Shown piece by piece: positions 1-8,956 of a DNA stretch of 64,000 bases (within the stretch, counting starts at the first letter, position 1; each line of letters opens with the position of its first letter). This stretch comes from JANRKB01 sp033763695. Its GTDB lineage: Bacteria > Planctomycetota > Phycisphaerae > Phycisphaerales > UBA1924. Location: positions 62,001 to 126,000 of the forward strand of contig JANRKB010000010.1 of assembly GCA_033763695.1 (NCBI GenBank), given 5' to 3'. Position numbers and translations under genes: made by a program. The notes beneath the pieces are model-generated. The model had not been told where the DNA came from. It was given only the letters and a program-made list of their open reading frames with translations, and ran no database searches.

Positions 1-302
1 ACCGAGATCTGCAGGTAGCGCGGATCGTTGGTGGTAAACGGCGACGATCCAAAGTCCACTTCGCTGGTGAAGAGGCCATTCGTCACGGTCTCACTAAAGC
101 GCGTGACCGTGGATCCAATCTGGGTGCCGCCACTGGCGCTGTCGAACAGGGCGTACTGGATGTCAGTGGGGGTGTTGACGGCCGCGCCTGCGTTCTTGAG
201 TTGGCCTTGATACGTGAAGGCCGTGGGCTGAGCGAGAGCCGACGCCGAGCCGGCGGCCAGTGCGAGCGTCAGCGCGATCCGTGTCATGGTCTTGCGAAGC
301 AT
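1..302 (-). CDS. Secreted protein of unknown function, N-terminal part (runs off the left edge)
   Basis: About 100 residues are visible; the gene continues beyond base 1. The protein starts MLRKTMTRIALTLALAAGS and has a typical Sec signal peptide with likely cleavage after ALA, just before QPTAFTYQGQLK. The mature start, with FTYQGQL followed by a YALFDS...GG stretch, resembles secreted proteins common in Phycisphaerae whose C-termini vary. No function can be given from this part. The start at 302 is supported by AGGAG about 6 bases upstream on the minus strand; a second in-frame ATG lies 15 bases further in. It is divergent from the sigma factor gene at 566. Confidence 0.7.
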   Translation of the reverse strand, partial: MLRKTMTRIALTLALAAGSASALAQPTAFTYQGQLKNAGAAVNTPTDIQYALFDSASGGTQIGSTVTRFSETVTNGLFTSEVDFGSSPFTTNDPRYLQIS

Positions 303-485
303 GTGCGTCTCCTGCGAACAGTGTGGTCCTCAATGCCTGGCCGGGGCGACTGTCGCGGCGGCCTCCAGCAGCAACCACGCGGCAACGCCGATGCGCGCCA
401 AGCAACCGGCAAGAAAATGTGTGAAGATCGTGTTGGCGCACGCCACGCGGACTGCGTGGTTGTCGATGAGCGATACGCAGTTTGT

Positions 486-500
486 CCAGTGTGACACTGG
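486..500. promoter_or_regulatory. 15-bp palindrome upstream of the sigma factor gene
   Basis: Two 7-base arms (CCAGTGT and ACACTGG) flank one central base. The site lies 66 bases before the sigma factor ATG, in the spacer between divergent genes. It is symmetric enough to be a dimer-binding operator, but no cognate regulator is identifiable, and it could be a chance hairpin. Confidence 0.3.
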
Positions 501-565
501 GCTGAACTCTTTGACGGCGTGTGGCCCCCTCACCCGCGCTTCTGGTAAAGTGCATGGAGTGCCCA

Positions 566-1153
566 ATGGCCGGAATCCAATCCGTGGCTGAGTTGCTTGC
601 CAACGCCGAGCCGGGTGACGAACGTTCAATGAACGAGTTGTTGCCGCTCGTGTACAAGGAACTGCGTGCATTGGCGTCGAGTTACTTGGATCGTCCGGGC
701 GACGCGGCCCACACGTTGCAGCCAACGGCGCTCGTCCACGAGGCATTCCTGAAGATGGTGGGGGACGATCGCCAGTGGTCGGGGCGCGAACACTTCATGG
801 CCGTCGCGGCCAAGGCGATGCGACAGGTGCTGGTCGACCATTGGCGGAAGCGATCGGCGGAGAAACGCGGCGGCGGGGCAAACCAAGTCAGCATCAGCGG
901 GATCGGCGCGGAGGGTGCGATCGAAGATGTCCGCGTGCTTGAACTCGACGATCTACTGCAGCAACTCGCCAAGGCTGATGCTCGCTCGGCGCGGGTTGCC
1001 GAGATGCGACTCTTTGGCGGCATGGAGCAGGAGCAGATCGCCCGCGTGCTCGGCGTGTCGCGCGTGACCGTGACGAGCGACTGGCAGTTCGCCCGCGCGT
1101 GGCTCGCCTCGCGAATGAACGGCACGACTCGTTCGGAGGACGCAGGACGATGA
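566..1153 (+). CDS. ECF-type RNA polymerase sigma factor (planctomycete Sig-70_X6-like)
   Basis: The 195-residue protein has the sigma region 2 core LLPLVYKELRALA and AVAAKAMRQVLVDHWRKR. Its region 4 helix-turn-helix is EQEQIARVLGVSRVTVTSDWQFARAWLA. The long region 2 with THTLQPTALVHEAFLKM-like sequence is typical of the ECF group that travels with planctomycete Ser/Thr kinases. The start at 566 has GGAG 6 bases upstream; an ATG at 554 and a GTG at 521 are alternatives. The stop overlaps the next ATG (ATGA), so the kinase downstream is probably translationally coupled and may control this factor. No anti-sigma factor gene is seen nearby, in keeping with kinase-type control of this group (inference). 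Confidence 0.9.
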   Translation: MAGIQSVAELLANAEPGDERSMNELLPLVYKELRALASSYLDRPGDAAHTLQPTALVHEAFLKMVGDDRQWSGREHFMAVAAKAMRQVLVDHWRKRSAEKRGGGANQVSISGIGAEGAIEDVRVLELDDLLQQLAKADARSARVAEMRLFGGMEQEQIARVLGVSRVTVTSDWQFARAWLASRMNGTTRSEDAGR

Positions 1154-4100
1154 CGACTTCCTCCGAGGACAAAGGCGGCCAACCCAGCCCAGACGACGCC
1201 TTGCGCCTGCGCAGGGCCAAGACGATCTTCCTGCGTGCCCAAGATGCGGGGCTCGCGGAACGCGAAGAGATACTGGATCGTGAATGCCGTGACGACGCCG
1301 AGCTGCGTGCGCTTGTGCTTGATCTGCTGCGCGGCGATCAAGAGCCGCTCACCGCCGAGCGACTCGCCGACGACATTCGTGCCGCGTACGAGGGAAGCAC
1401 GGTCGGCAAACCTGTTGAGTCGCGAGGCTCGCGAATCGGTCGCTATCGCCTCATCGAGCGACTGGGCGAGGGTGGGTTTGGCGTGGTCTTCTCAGCAGAA
1501 CAGAGCGAACCGGTCAAGCGGCGCGTCGCGCTGAAGATCATCAAACTCGGCATGGATACGCGCCAGGTGGTGGCGCGTTTCGAGCAGGAGCGTCAGGCAC
1601 TCGCGGTGCTGGACCATCCGAACATCGCGAAGGTGTTCGATGCGGGCGCGACCGAGACGGGGCGGCCGTACTTCGTGATGGAGTTGTGCACGGGCGAGCC
1701 GATCGACGCCTATTGCGATCGTCACAAGCTTGACATTCCCAAGCGGCTCGAGCTCTTTGAGCAGGTGTGTGCCGCGGTGCAGCATGCCCACACCAAGGGC
1801 ATCATCCATCGCGACATCAAGCCCAGCAACGCGATGGTGTCGACGCAGGACGGCAGGCCGATGGTGAAGGTGATCGACTTCGGCGTCGCGAAGGCGACCG
1901 CGAGTCGGCTCACAGAGAAGACGTTCTTCACCGAGTATGCGCAGATGATCGGCACACCGGAGTACATGAGCCCTGAACAGGCCGAGGGCAGTCTGGACGT
2001 GGACACGCGCACCGATGTCTACGCGCTGGGCGTGCTGCTGTATCGTCTGCTGACGGGAACCACGCCGTTCGAGGGGAACAAACTTCGCTCCGCGGGCTTT
2101 GCGGAGATTCAGCGAATCATCCGTGAGGAGGATCCGCCCGCGCCCAGTACGCGCTTGTCGCAAAGCACAGCGACGATTCAGACCGTTGCGGCGCAGCGCG
2201 ACACCGAGCCGCGACGGCTTGGCCTGATCGTCCGCGGCGAACTCGACTGGATCGTGATGAAGGCGCTCGAGAAGGATCGAGCGCGTCGCTACGACACCGC
2301 GGGTGGGCTGGCGATGGATGTGCGACGGTTTCTATTGGGTGATGCGGTCACGGCGGCGCCGCCGAGTCGCGTGTACGCCGCGCGCAAGTTCATCGGGCGG
2401 AATCGCGCGCTTGTCGCCGCAACGATGGCGATCGCGGTATCGCTGCCTGCGGGCGTGCTCGCGTTTGCGTGGCAGGCTCGGATCGCCAGCGCGGAGCGCG
2501 ATGTTGCGGTGCAGGCCAGAGTGGCGGAGGTCCGACAGCGTCAGGCGGCCGAGGTCGAACGGGATCGCGCGTCACGGGTTGCTGAGTTTATGAGTGGCAT
2601 TCTCTCGGGTGCCGGCCCGAGCGTCGCCAAAGGACGCGACAGCACGATGCTGCGCGAGATGCTTGACGTCGCGGCTGGCAAACTGGAGAAGGGCGAACTC
2701 AAGGCCGCGCCTCTGGCGGAACTGAGCCTGCGTACCTCCATCGGCGACACGTACTCTGAACTCTCCGCGCTTCCGGAGGCCAAGCGCGTCCTCGAAGCCG
2801 GTCTGGCGATCGCCCGCGAAACGCACCAGTCGGACCACGCGGACACCGCGGCGGTGTTGGGCAGTCTCGCGACGGTGCATGAAGAGATGGGCGACTTTGC
2901 CGCGGCGATCGCGTGTCGGCGCGAGGCGCTCGAAATGCTCCGACGGCTGCATCCGGGCGATCACCTTTCCGTCTCCGCCGCGTGCAACGACCTCGCCAAC
3001 GCGCTCAGCGCGGCCGATGATCACGACGCCGCCGAGCCGCTGTATCGCGAATCAGTGGCGATGACGAGAAGGCTTGTGTCGGGAGACGACTCGGAACTGG
3101 CGAGAAACCTCGCCGCGTTGGGTTCGTTTCTTCACGCCATGGGCGAGTACGAGGAGGCGCAGCCGATTCTCGAAGAGTCGCTGGCGATGAATCGGCGCGT
3201 GTATTCCGGCGATCATCCGAACATCTCAAACATTCTCACCGAACTCGGTTTGCTGCACGTGCGTCGCGGGCATTACGACGTTGCCGAACCGATGCTCCGC
3301 GAGGCGATAGCGATGAACCGTCGGCTTTACAGCGCAGATCACCCGGAGATCGCGAGAGTGGTGAGCAATCTCGCGTCGATGCTGCGAGAGACGAATAGGT
3401 TGGATGAAGCCCAGTCGCTCTACGTCGAAGCGCTTGAGATTCTCAAGAAGGCATTTCCCGGCGACCACTATCGCACCGCCGCCGCGATGAACAACGTCGG
3501 GCTGGTGATGAGTGATCGCAACGACAACGAGGGGGCCGAGAAGTACCTCCGCGAGTCGATCGCGATGCACGAACGCGTGGGCACGGGGCCGGACACACTC
3601 GTCGCCGTCAGCATCAGCAATCTGGCGGCGGTGCTGTACGCCAAGGGAGACCTGCCCGGCGCAGAATCGATGATGCGAAACTCGCTTCGGATGTTCAAGA
3701 GCATCCTGTCGCCGGACGCGCCTGAGGTGTTGAGCATCGTCGCGAACCTGCAGATGATTCTGCAGAAGCAGGGCAAGTTGGCTGAGGCCGAGGCATGTGC
3801 GCTGGAGGCGCTCGCGGGGCGGCGGAAACTGCTTGGCGAGGAACACCCGCTGACGCTCTCAAGCATCATCAACCTGGGGATGCTCTACAACAAGCAGGAG
3901 AAGTATCCGCAGGCGGCAACGCTTCTTGAGCAGGCGGAACCGGCGGCGCGCAAGGTGCTTGTCGATGAACTGGCAGGGACACTCGGCACGTTCCTGACGA
4001 CGATGGCCCGCTCACGATTCTCGATGGGGTTTGATGACGCTCGGTATCGCCGGAGTGAGAAGGACTTTCTTGAGGCCCACGCGTTGCTGCTCAAGGTGGG

Positions 4101-4233
4101 CGGCGAGGCGGACCCGAGTACGGTCTCCTGCGGCGCGTTCATCGCCGAGTTTTATGCCGCGTGGGAGAAGGCCGAGCCCGGCAAGGGCTACGACGCCAAG
4201 GCTCGCGAGTGGACGAAGCCCGCGGCAAAGTGA
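1150..4233 (+). CDS. Membrane Ser/Thr protein kinase with C-terminal TPR repeats
   Basis: The protein has 1027 residues from the ATG that overlaps the sigma factor stop. Residues 1-95 are a charged N-terminal segment. The kinase domain spans about 98-380: glycine loop LGEGGFG (105-111), VALK lysine 129, catalytic HRDIKPSN (220-227), DFG (243-245) and GTPEYMSPEQA. All catalytic residues are present, so it should be active. One transmembrane helix lies near 420-441. From about 540 to 1000 there are many TPR units with the 42-residue kinesin-light-chain-like spacing (A.P..R.....R....GD....A). A cytoplasmic kinase with extracytoplasmic TPRs is the likely topology. The partner is presumably the sigma factor encoded just upstream. 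Confidence 0.93.
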   Translation: MTTSSEDKGGQPSPDDALRLRRAKTIFLRAQDAGLAEREEILDRECRDDAELRALVLDLLRGDQEPLTAERLADDIRAAYEGSTVGKPVESRGSRIGRYRLIERLGEGGFGVVFSAEQSEPVKRRVALKIIKLGMDTRQVVARFEQERQALAVLDHPNIAKVFDAGATETGRPYFVMELCTGEPIDAYCDRHKLDIPKRLELFEQVCAAVQHAHTKGIIHRDIKPSNAMVSTQDGRPMVKVIDFGVAKATASRLTEKTFFTEYAQMIGTPEYMSPEQAEGSLDVDTRTDVYALGVLLYRLLTGTTPFEGNKLRSAGFAEIQRIIREEDPPAPSTRLSQSTATIQTVAAQRDTEPRRLGLIVRGELDWIVMKALEKDRARRYDTAGGLAMDVRRFLLGDAVTAAPPSRVYAARKFIGRNRALVAATMAIAVSLPAGVLAFAWQARIASAERDVAVQARVAEVRQRQAAEVERDRASRVAEFMSGILSGAGPSVAKGRDSTMLREMLDVAAGKLEKGELKAAPLAELSLRTSIGDTYSELSALPEAKRVLEAGLAIARETHQSDHADTAAVLGSLATVHEEMGDFAAAIACRREALEMLRRLHPGDHLSVSAACNDLANALSAADDHDAAEPLYRESVAMTRRLVSGDDSELARNLAALGSFLHAMGEYEEAQPILEESLAMNRRVYSGDHPNISNILTELGLLHVRRGHYDVAEPMLREAIAMNRRLYSADHPEIARVVSNLASMLRETNRLDEAQSLYVEALEILKKAFPGDHYRTAAAMNNVGLVMSDRNDNEGAEKYLRESIAMHERVGTGPDTLVAVSISNLAAVLYAKGDLPGAESMMRNSLRMFKSILSPDAPEVLSIVANLQMILQKQGKLAEAEACALEALAGRRKLLGEEHPLTLSSIINLGMLYNKQEKYPQAATLLEQAEPAARKVLVDELAGTLGTFLTTMARSRFSMGFDDARYRRSEKDFLEAHALLLKVGGEADPSTVSCGAFIAEFYAAWEKAEPGKGYDAKAREWTKPAAK

Positions 4234-4394
4234 CGAGCAGACCGACGCTTGGGGAGTGGCGCGCGGACAACTTTGGCCGGGTCAAGCCGAACAGGCTGCC
4301 CACGCCGAGCGGAATGTCGCATAACCTGACGTCGTTTGGGCATCTGGACAACGAATCGACCCGAAGAAAACCGATCTGAAACGCTTCTGGCGGG

Positions 4395-4422
4395 TTGGCG
4401 CAACGCCGTCAGTCGATATGCT
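4395..4422 (+). promoter_or_regulatory. Possible promoter of the glycoside-hydrolase-like pair
   Basis: TTGGCG (4395-4400) and TATGCT (4417-4422) are separated by 16 bases. The -10 matches the TATGCT seen before dcd. A second AT-rich hexamer, CATAAT, follows at 4425. Support is by eye only. Confidence 0.35.
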
Positions 4423-4499
4423 TTCATAATCTGGAGTGGCGATGGATTCGCATCGGCCGCGTCGGGATTCGGCTCAGGGGTAAAGAAGGGACCTTTGGC

Positions 4500-6212
4500 A
4501 TGGCGATGACTCGTCGTTCGCTTTCTTGTGTGTTCGCGCTGCTGGCCTTTGTGGGCGGCACCACGATGGCCGAGGCCCAGACCTATCGCAGCACGCGTCC
4601 GGTGCGCGGCGCGTGGCTGCGTCCGCCGGCGACGTTGACCGGCGCCGGCAGTCTTGATGAGAACCTTCAGGCCTTGGCCGCCGCGGGCGTCACCGATCTG
4701 TTTTTGGAGACGTTTTACTGGGGCGTGAGCACGGGCAAGCAGGGCGTGTTCAACGCGCGGTTCGGCTATGACTACCTCCAGTCGGCGATCATCATGTCAG
4801 CACGCTATGGCATCCGCGTCCACGCGTGGTGCGAGAGCGCCTACTGGCAATACGGAAGCACCGGCGGCTACAACTTCACCGTGAATGCGCCCGGACAGAG
4901 CGAAGGCAACCCCGAGTGGAAGTCGATCTCGTCGATGACCGGCGCGGGCGGCGGCGACGGCACCAGCGGTCAGGTCTTTGCCAACCTGTGCCATCCGGGC
5001 GTGCAGGCAAAGCTCAAGGCGTATTTCACTGAACTTGCGGGTTACAAGGGGCTCTTTGGCATTCAGACCGACTACCACCGCTTCGCGCTGGATGACAACA
5101 CGGGCGACAGCAACCCGGCGCCGTGGTCGTTTGATACATACAGCCGCAACGCGTTCATGGCGATCTACGGCGCGAGCAACGATCCGCTCACGAAGGCGAT
5201 CAGCACCAGCGGCTCCAGCGGCACGCAGTACACCAACTTCTTGAACTGGCGCAAGGCCGGGGTGACCGAAGCCGCTCGGCAGATGGAACTCGGAATCGAC
5301 TCGGTCGACACGGGGATCGAGTTCTCGGCAGCGATGTTTGCAAACCCGGAAACGGCAAAGTGCCAGGACTGGAAGACCTGGGCCACCAACGGCTACATCG
5401 ATTGGCTGATGCCGATGGCATACGGCTCGACCACCACGAGCATCACGAGCGATCTGAACACCGTCAAGAAGGACGCGGCAGGGCGGCGCGTCATCGCAGG
5501 GCTCTACATCGACTCGACGAGTGGGCACCCGACGCTGGCGAACCAGCTGGCTGCGGCGAACAGCGCGACGGGCACAACGGGAACCGGCGTGCAGGATTGG
5601 GTGTTCTTCAGCGGCGGCACGTTCAATGTGGCCGCGAATCAGACGACGCTGTACTCGTACATTACCGGCACGGCACAAAAGCAGCGCGGCGACTTCAACA
5701 ACGACGGCTATATGGATGCCGCCGACTGGGACGCTTTCCGCGCTGTGTACAACGGCACGCCCGTGAGCAGCGCTGGCGCGAACGCCCGCTACAACTACAA
5801 CGGCGATGCTCAGATCACCGAGTCGGACTGGATTCTCTTCAAGCGAGAGTTCGCCCGCAACATCTTCGGCGAAGACAACACGGTCGGGCAGCGCGAGTTC
5901 GACGCGTTCATGCAGTGCATGAATGCGCTGCAGGGCAACAACACCACCCGCAAGCACCTCTACGACTTTGACGGCAATGGCCTCGTCAACTACCAGGATC
6001 AGCTCCGATTCCACCAGTTGCTCACCACCAGCATCGGCAATGACAACGACGTCAACCGCGACGGCAAGGTCGACATCGACGACCTCTATCGGCAGAACCA
6101 GTCGCCTCTGGACGTGAACCGCGACGGGGTGGTCGATGCCGCCGACACCGCGGCGCTCGAAGCGACGCTCCGCGCGGGCGAGATTCAGGACATGTCCTCG
6201 GGCAAGCGGTGA
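4500..6212 (+). CDS. Secreted glycoside-hydrolase-like protein (GHL10/PF02638 type) with dockerin repeats
   Basis: The product has 570 residues. The signal peptide ends at MAEAQ. The catalytic-like domain covers roughly residues 28-390. It opens with RPVRGAWLRPPATLTG, continues with FLETFYWGVSTGKQGVF and a RVHAW motif, and includes WLMPMAYGSTTTS, all consistent with the (beta/alpha)8 fold of the GHL10 (YngK-like) family that acts on carbohydrate. Residues from about 396 hold EF-hand-like dockerin loops: DFNNDGYMDAADWD, DFDGNGLVNYQD, DVNRDGKVDIDD and DVNRDGVVDAAD. The start at 4500 follows a GAAGGGA motif; ATG 4506 is an alternative. The next gene is a longer paralogue, so this is a tandem duplication. 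The substrate is unknown. Confidence 0.8.
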   Translation: MAMTRRSLSCVFALLAFVGGTTMAEAQTYRSTRPVRGAWLRPPATLTGAGSLDENLQALAAAGVTDLFLETFYWGVSTGKQGVFNARFGYDYLQSAIIMSARYGIRVHAWCESAYWQYGSTGGYNFTVNAPGQSEGNPEWKSISSMTGAGGGDGTSGQVFANLCHPGVQAKLKAYFTELAGYKGLFGIQTDYHRFALDDNTGDSNPAPWSFDTYSRNAFMAIYGASNDPLTKAISTSGSSGTQYTNFLNWRKAGVTEAARQMELGIDSVDTGIEFSAAMFANPETAKCQDWKTWATNGYIDWLMPMAYGSTTTSITSDLNTVKKDAAGRRVIAGLYIDSTSGHPTLANQLAAANSATGTTGTGVQDWVFFSGGTFNVAANQTTLYSYITGTAQKQRGDFNNDGYMDAADWDAFRAVYNGTPVSSAGANARYNYNGDAQITESDWILFKREFARNIFGEDNTVGQREFDAFMQCMNALQGNNTTRKHLYDFDGNGLVNYQDQLRFHQLLTTSIGNDNDVNRDGKVDIDDLYRQNQSPLDVNRDGVVDAADTAALEATLRAGEIQDMSSGKR

Positions 6213-6228
6213 GAGGGACAAGTCCCTC
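6213..6228 (+). other. Small hairpin between the two paralogues
   Basis: GAGGGAC and GTCCCTC are separated by two bases, immediately after the stop codon at 6212. No T-run follows, so it is more likely an RNA-stability or attenuating hairpin within one transcript than a complete terminator. Confidence 0.35.
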
Positions 6229-6248
6229 GTGTGTGATTGGGTGATGCG

Positions 6249-8711
6249 ATGAAGACCGGCTTACGCGTGCTTGGGCTGTGTTTCGTTCTGCTGCTCATGT
6301 GCATCTCGCGTGCCGTACTGGCGCAGCCGCTGGTGGTTGAACAACTCACGCTCACGACCAGCGGCGGGACGGCCCGCGGCTGGCTCGCGACGGTCGACCT
6401 GACCGACGCTCGCATCGACATCGTGACGGACCCGCAAGCACCTGCCGGCACCGGCGCCAACGGCGTGCTGCAAGCCACCGACGCTTGGCGCTCCGCCAAC
6501 GGCTGCCGCGTTGCGATCAACGCCAACTACTTCGGCACCGTCAGCGCGACCGCGGGTGACATCATCGGCCTGCACGCGTCCGACGGTGTGATCGTCTCGC
6601 CGGCGCGGCAGTTCGGCACGTTGCCCGACCCGGCGATCGCCTTCGACAGGAATCGCGTGCCGCGAATCGGGTACATCGCCCCCAATGACACGACGGGCGT
6701 GTGGGATGCGGTCGCGGGCGTCGGCCCAAGTTCGACTGACAACTTCGCGGGCACGCTGCTGGTGACCAACGGCACGAACACCGGCGCGTCTGCTCGTGTC
6801 GATCCGCTCAATCGCAATCCGCGGACTGCGATCGGCATCAATGCCGCGGGCACCACGCTGTACTTGTTTGTGATCGACGGCCGCCAGACTGGGTGGAGCG
6901 TCGGCATGACCAATGCCGAGGTCGCGACGTATCTGATCTCTCGCGGCGTGTGGAATGCGATCAACCTCGACGGCGGCGGATCCAGTTCGTTCGTGTGGCT
7001 CAAGGACGATGGCACGACGGCCGTGAATAGACCCAGCGACGGCGCTTTTCGCGGCGTGCCCAGTCACCTCGGAATTCGCGTGCGCCAGACGCCCGCGACG
7101 ACGTATCGGACAACGCGGCCCATCCGCGGCATGAAGCTGCGCCCGCCGGCCACGCTCACGGGTGCGAACAGCTTCGAGACGGCGATGCAGCAAGCGACGG
7201 CGGCGGGACTGAACGACGTGTGGCTCGAGACGTTCTACTGGGGCGTCAGCACCGGCAAGCAGGGCGTGTTCAACAGTCGCTTTGGATATGACTACCTGGC
7301 TCAGGCCATCGCGATCGCGGCCAAGTACAACATCCGCGTCCACGCGTGGCTGGAGACCGGGTACTGGCAGTTCGGCACCACTGGTGCGTACAACTTCACC
7401 ATCAACGGTCCTGGTCAAAGTGTCGGCGACCCGGCGTGGAAAGTGGTACACACGAACAGCACGACGCTGACGGGCGACAGCAGCGGCCAGGTGTTCGCCA
7501 ATCTCATCCATCCGGGCGTGCGGGCAAAGCTCTCGTCGTATGTCGCCGAGCTTGCGACGTATCCCGGTCTGTGGAGCATGCTGGCGGACTACGCGCGATT
7601 CCCCGTCGATGACAACACCGGCGATGTGTACCCCGCGCCGTATTCGTACGACGCGTGGACGCGGTCCGCGTTTCAGGCGATCTACGGCTCAGATCCGCAG
7701 GTGACGGCTCGACGCACCAACGGCGCGCAGTGGAACAACTTCCTGGCGTGGCGCCGCGCTGGAATCGGCCAGACGGTGCAGTCGATGTACCAGAGTGTCA
7801 AGAGCACACGTACGGACATGGTCTTCATGTGTGACGTGCCGCCTGCGCCGGCGACGGATTCGGCGCAACTCTCCAAGTGCCAGGATTGGCCGACGTGGGC
7901 CTCCAGCGGCTGGCTCGATGTCGTGTCGCCGATGTGCTATTCGTCGACGACGTCGTCGATTGTGACCGAGATCGTGCGTGCGAACGGTCTGGCCGCGGGC
8001 AAGCCGATGCTGATCGCGCTGGCGCTGACCGGGGCGGCGAGCCATCCGAGCATTACCGATCAGATGAACATGGCCAAGCAGCAGGGCGTGGAAGACTGGG
8101 TGCTCTTCAACGCCGATGTGTTCACCGATCCGGCCCGCCAAAGCGAACTCAAGTCGTGGATCGTCGCCAACGCGACAGCCCAGCAGAGTGACTTCAACAA
8201 CGATGATGTGCTTGATTATCGAGATCTGCTCACGTTCAACACGCGGTATCGCGGCACGCCGATCGCGGTGACGCCGCTGCTGGCGCGATACGACATGAAC
8301 AGCGACGGCTGGATCGACGAGACCGACAAGACGCTCGTGTATCGCGAGTTTGCCAAGTATCGCTTCGGCGAAGATGGCATCGTGAACCAGTACGACCTCG
8401 ACGCGCTGCTCGCGTGCATGGGCGCGACCGGCCCGAGCGGGTCGACCGTCGCACAAATGTACGACCTCAACGGCGACGGCGTGGTGAACTATGCCGATCA
8501 GGTGATTCTGCATTCGCTGCTCACCGTGACGCTCGCGCCGGACACGGATGTGAACTGCGACGGCAAGGTCGACATCGACGACCTGTACGCACAGAACCAG
8601 AGTCCGATCGACGTTAATCGCGACGGCAAGATCGACGCGGCGGACACGGCGCGGCTGGAGTCGGTGCTCCGAGCCAGCGAACTGCAAGACATGTCGTCCG
8701 GACGACGCTGA
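6249..8711 (+). CDS. Secreted phosphodiester glycosidase (NAGPA-like) fused to a GHL10-like domain and dockerin repeats
   Basis: The product has 820 residues. The signal peptide is MKTGLRVLGLCFVLLLMC...AVLA. Residues about 27-280 look like the NAGPA/phosphodiester glycosidase domain (PF09992): WRSANGCRVAINANYF, TAIGINAAGTTLYLFVIDGRQ and NLDGGGSSSFVW. From about 285 (YRTTRPIRGMKLRPPATLTG) it repeats the GHL10-like domain of the preceding protein, with the same FYWGVSTGKQGVFN block. The C-terminus has the same dockerin loops (DFNNDDVLDYRD, DLNGDGVVNYAD, DVNRDGKIDAAD) and ends QDMSSGRR, like QDMSSGKR upstream. It probably acts outside the cell on a polysaccharide carrying phosphodiester-linked sugars (inference). 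The gap to the previous gene is 36 bases, so one operon is likely. Confidence 0.8.
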   Translation: MKTGLRVLGLCFVLLLMCISRAVLAQPLVVEQLTLTTSGGTARGWLATVDLTDARIDIVTDPQAPAGTGANGVLQATDAWRSANGCRVAINANYFGTVSATAGDIIGLHASDGVIVSPARQFGTLPDPAIAFDRNRVPRIGYIAPNDTTGVWDAVAGVGPSSTDNFAGTLLVTNGTNTGASARVDPLNRNPRTAIGINAAGTTLYLFVIDGRQTGWSVGMTNAEVATYLISRGVWNAINLDGGGSSSFVWLKDDGTTAVNRPSDGAFRGVPSHLGIRVRQTPATTYRTTRPIRGMKLRPPATLTGANSFETAMQQATAAGLNDVWLETFYWGVSTGKQGVFNSRFGYDYLAQAIAIAAKYNIRVHAWLETGYWQFGTTGAYNFTINGPGQSVGDPAWKVVHTNSTTLTGDSSGQVFANLIHPGVRAKLSSYVAELATYPGLWSMLADYARFPVDDNTGDVYPAPYSYDAWTRSAFQAIYGSDPQVTARRTNGAQWNNFLAWRRAGIGQTVQSMYQSVKSTRTDMVFMCDVPPAPATDSAQLSKCQDWPTWASSGWLDVVSPMCYSSTTSSIVTEIVRANGLAAGKPMLIALALTGAASHPSITDQMNMAKQQGVEDWVLFNADVFTDPARQSELKSWIVANATAQQSDFNNDDVLDYRDLLTFNTRYRGTPIAVTPLLARYDMNSDGWIDETDKTLVYREFAKYRFGEDGIVNQYDLDALLACMGATGPSGSTVAQMYDLNGDGVVNYADQVILHSLLTVTLAPDTDVNCDGKVDIDDLYAQNQSPIDVNRDGKIDAADTARLESVLRASELQDMSSGRR

Positions 8712-8956
8712 CTCGTGCCGCCGCGCACGGGCTGCGCGTTCGCCGTCTTTGCGCCGTGTTTGGATCATGCGAACATCGCGTGTGGATCACAACAAGGAAT
8801 GATGAAACCTGCGAGCGTGCGCGCGAGTCTTGCGCAACCTTGACATGCTCTTGACAGAGCGAGCAAGACGCGCGAGTACGTTTCTGCCGTCTCGGATGGA
8901 GAAGCGCGTGGGAGCGTCTCTCTCCCTCTCCGTTCGAGGCGAGCAGGAGCACTCGC

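Noticed and set aside
8839..8856. A promoter made from the paired CTTGACA motifs before the first prepilin-like gene
   Set aside because: Two TTGACA hexamers lie 11 bases apart, but no convincing -10 hexamer follows either at 15-18 bases.
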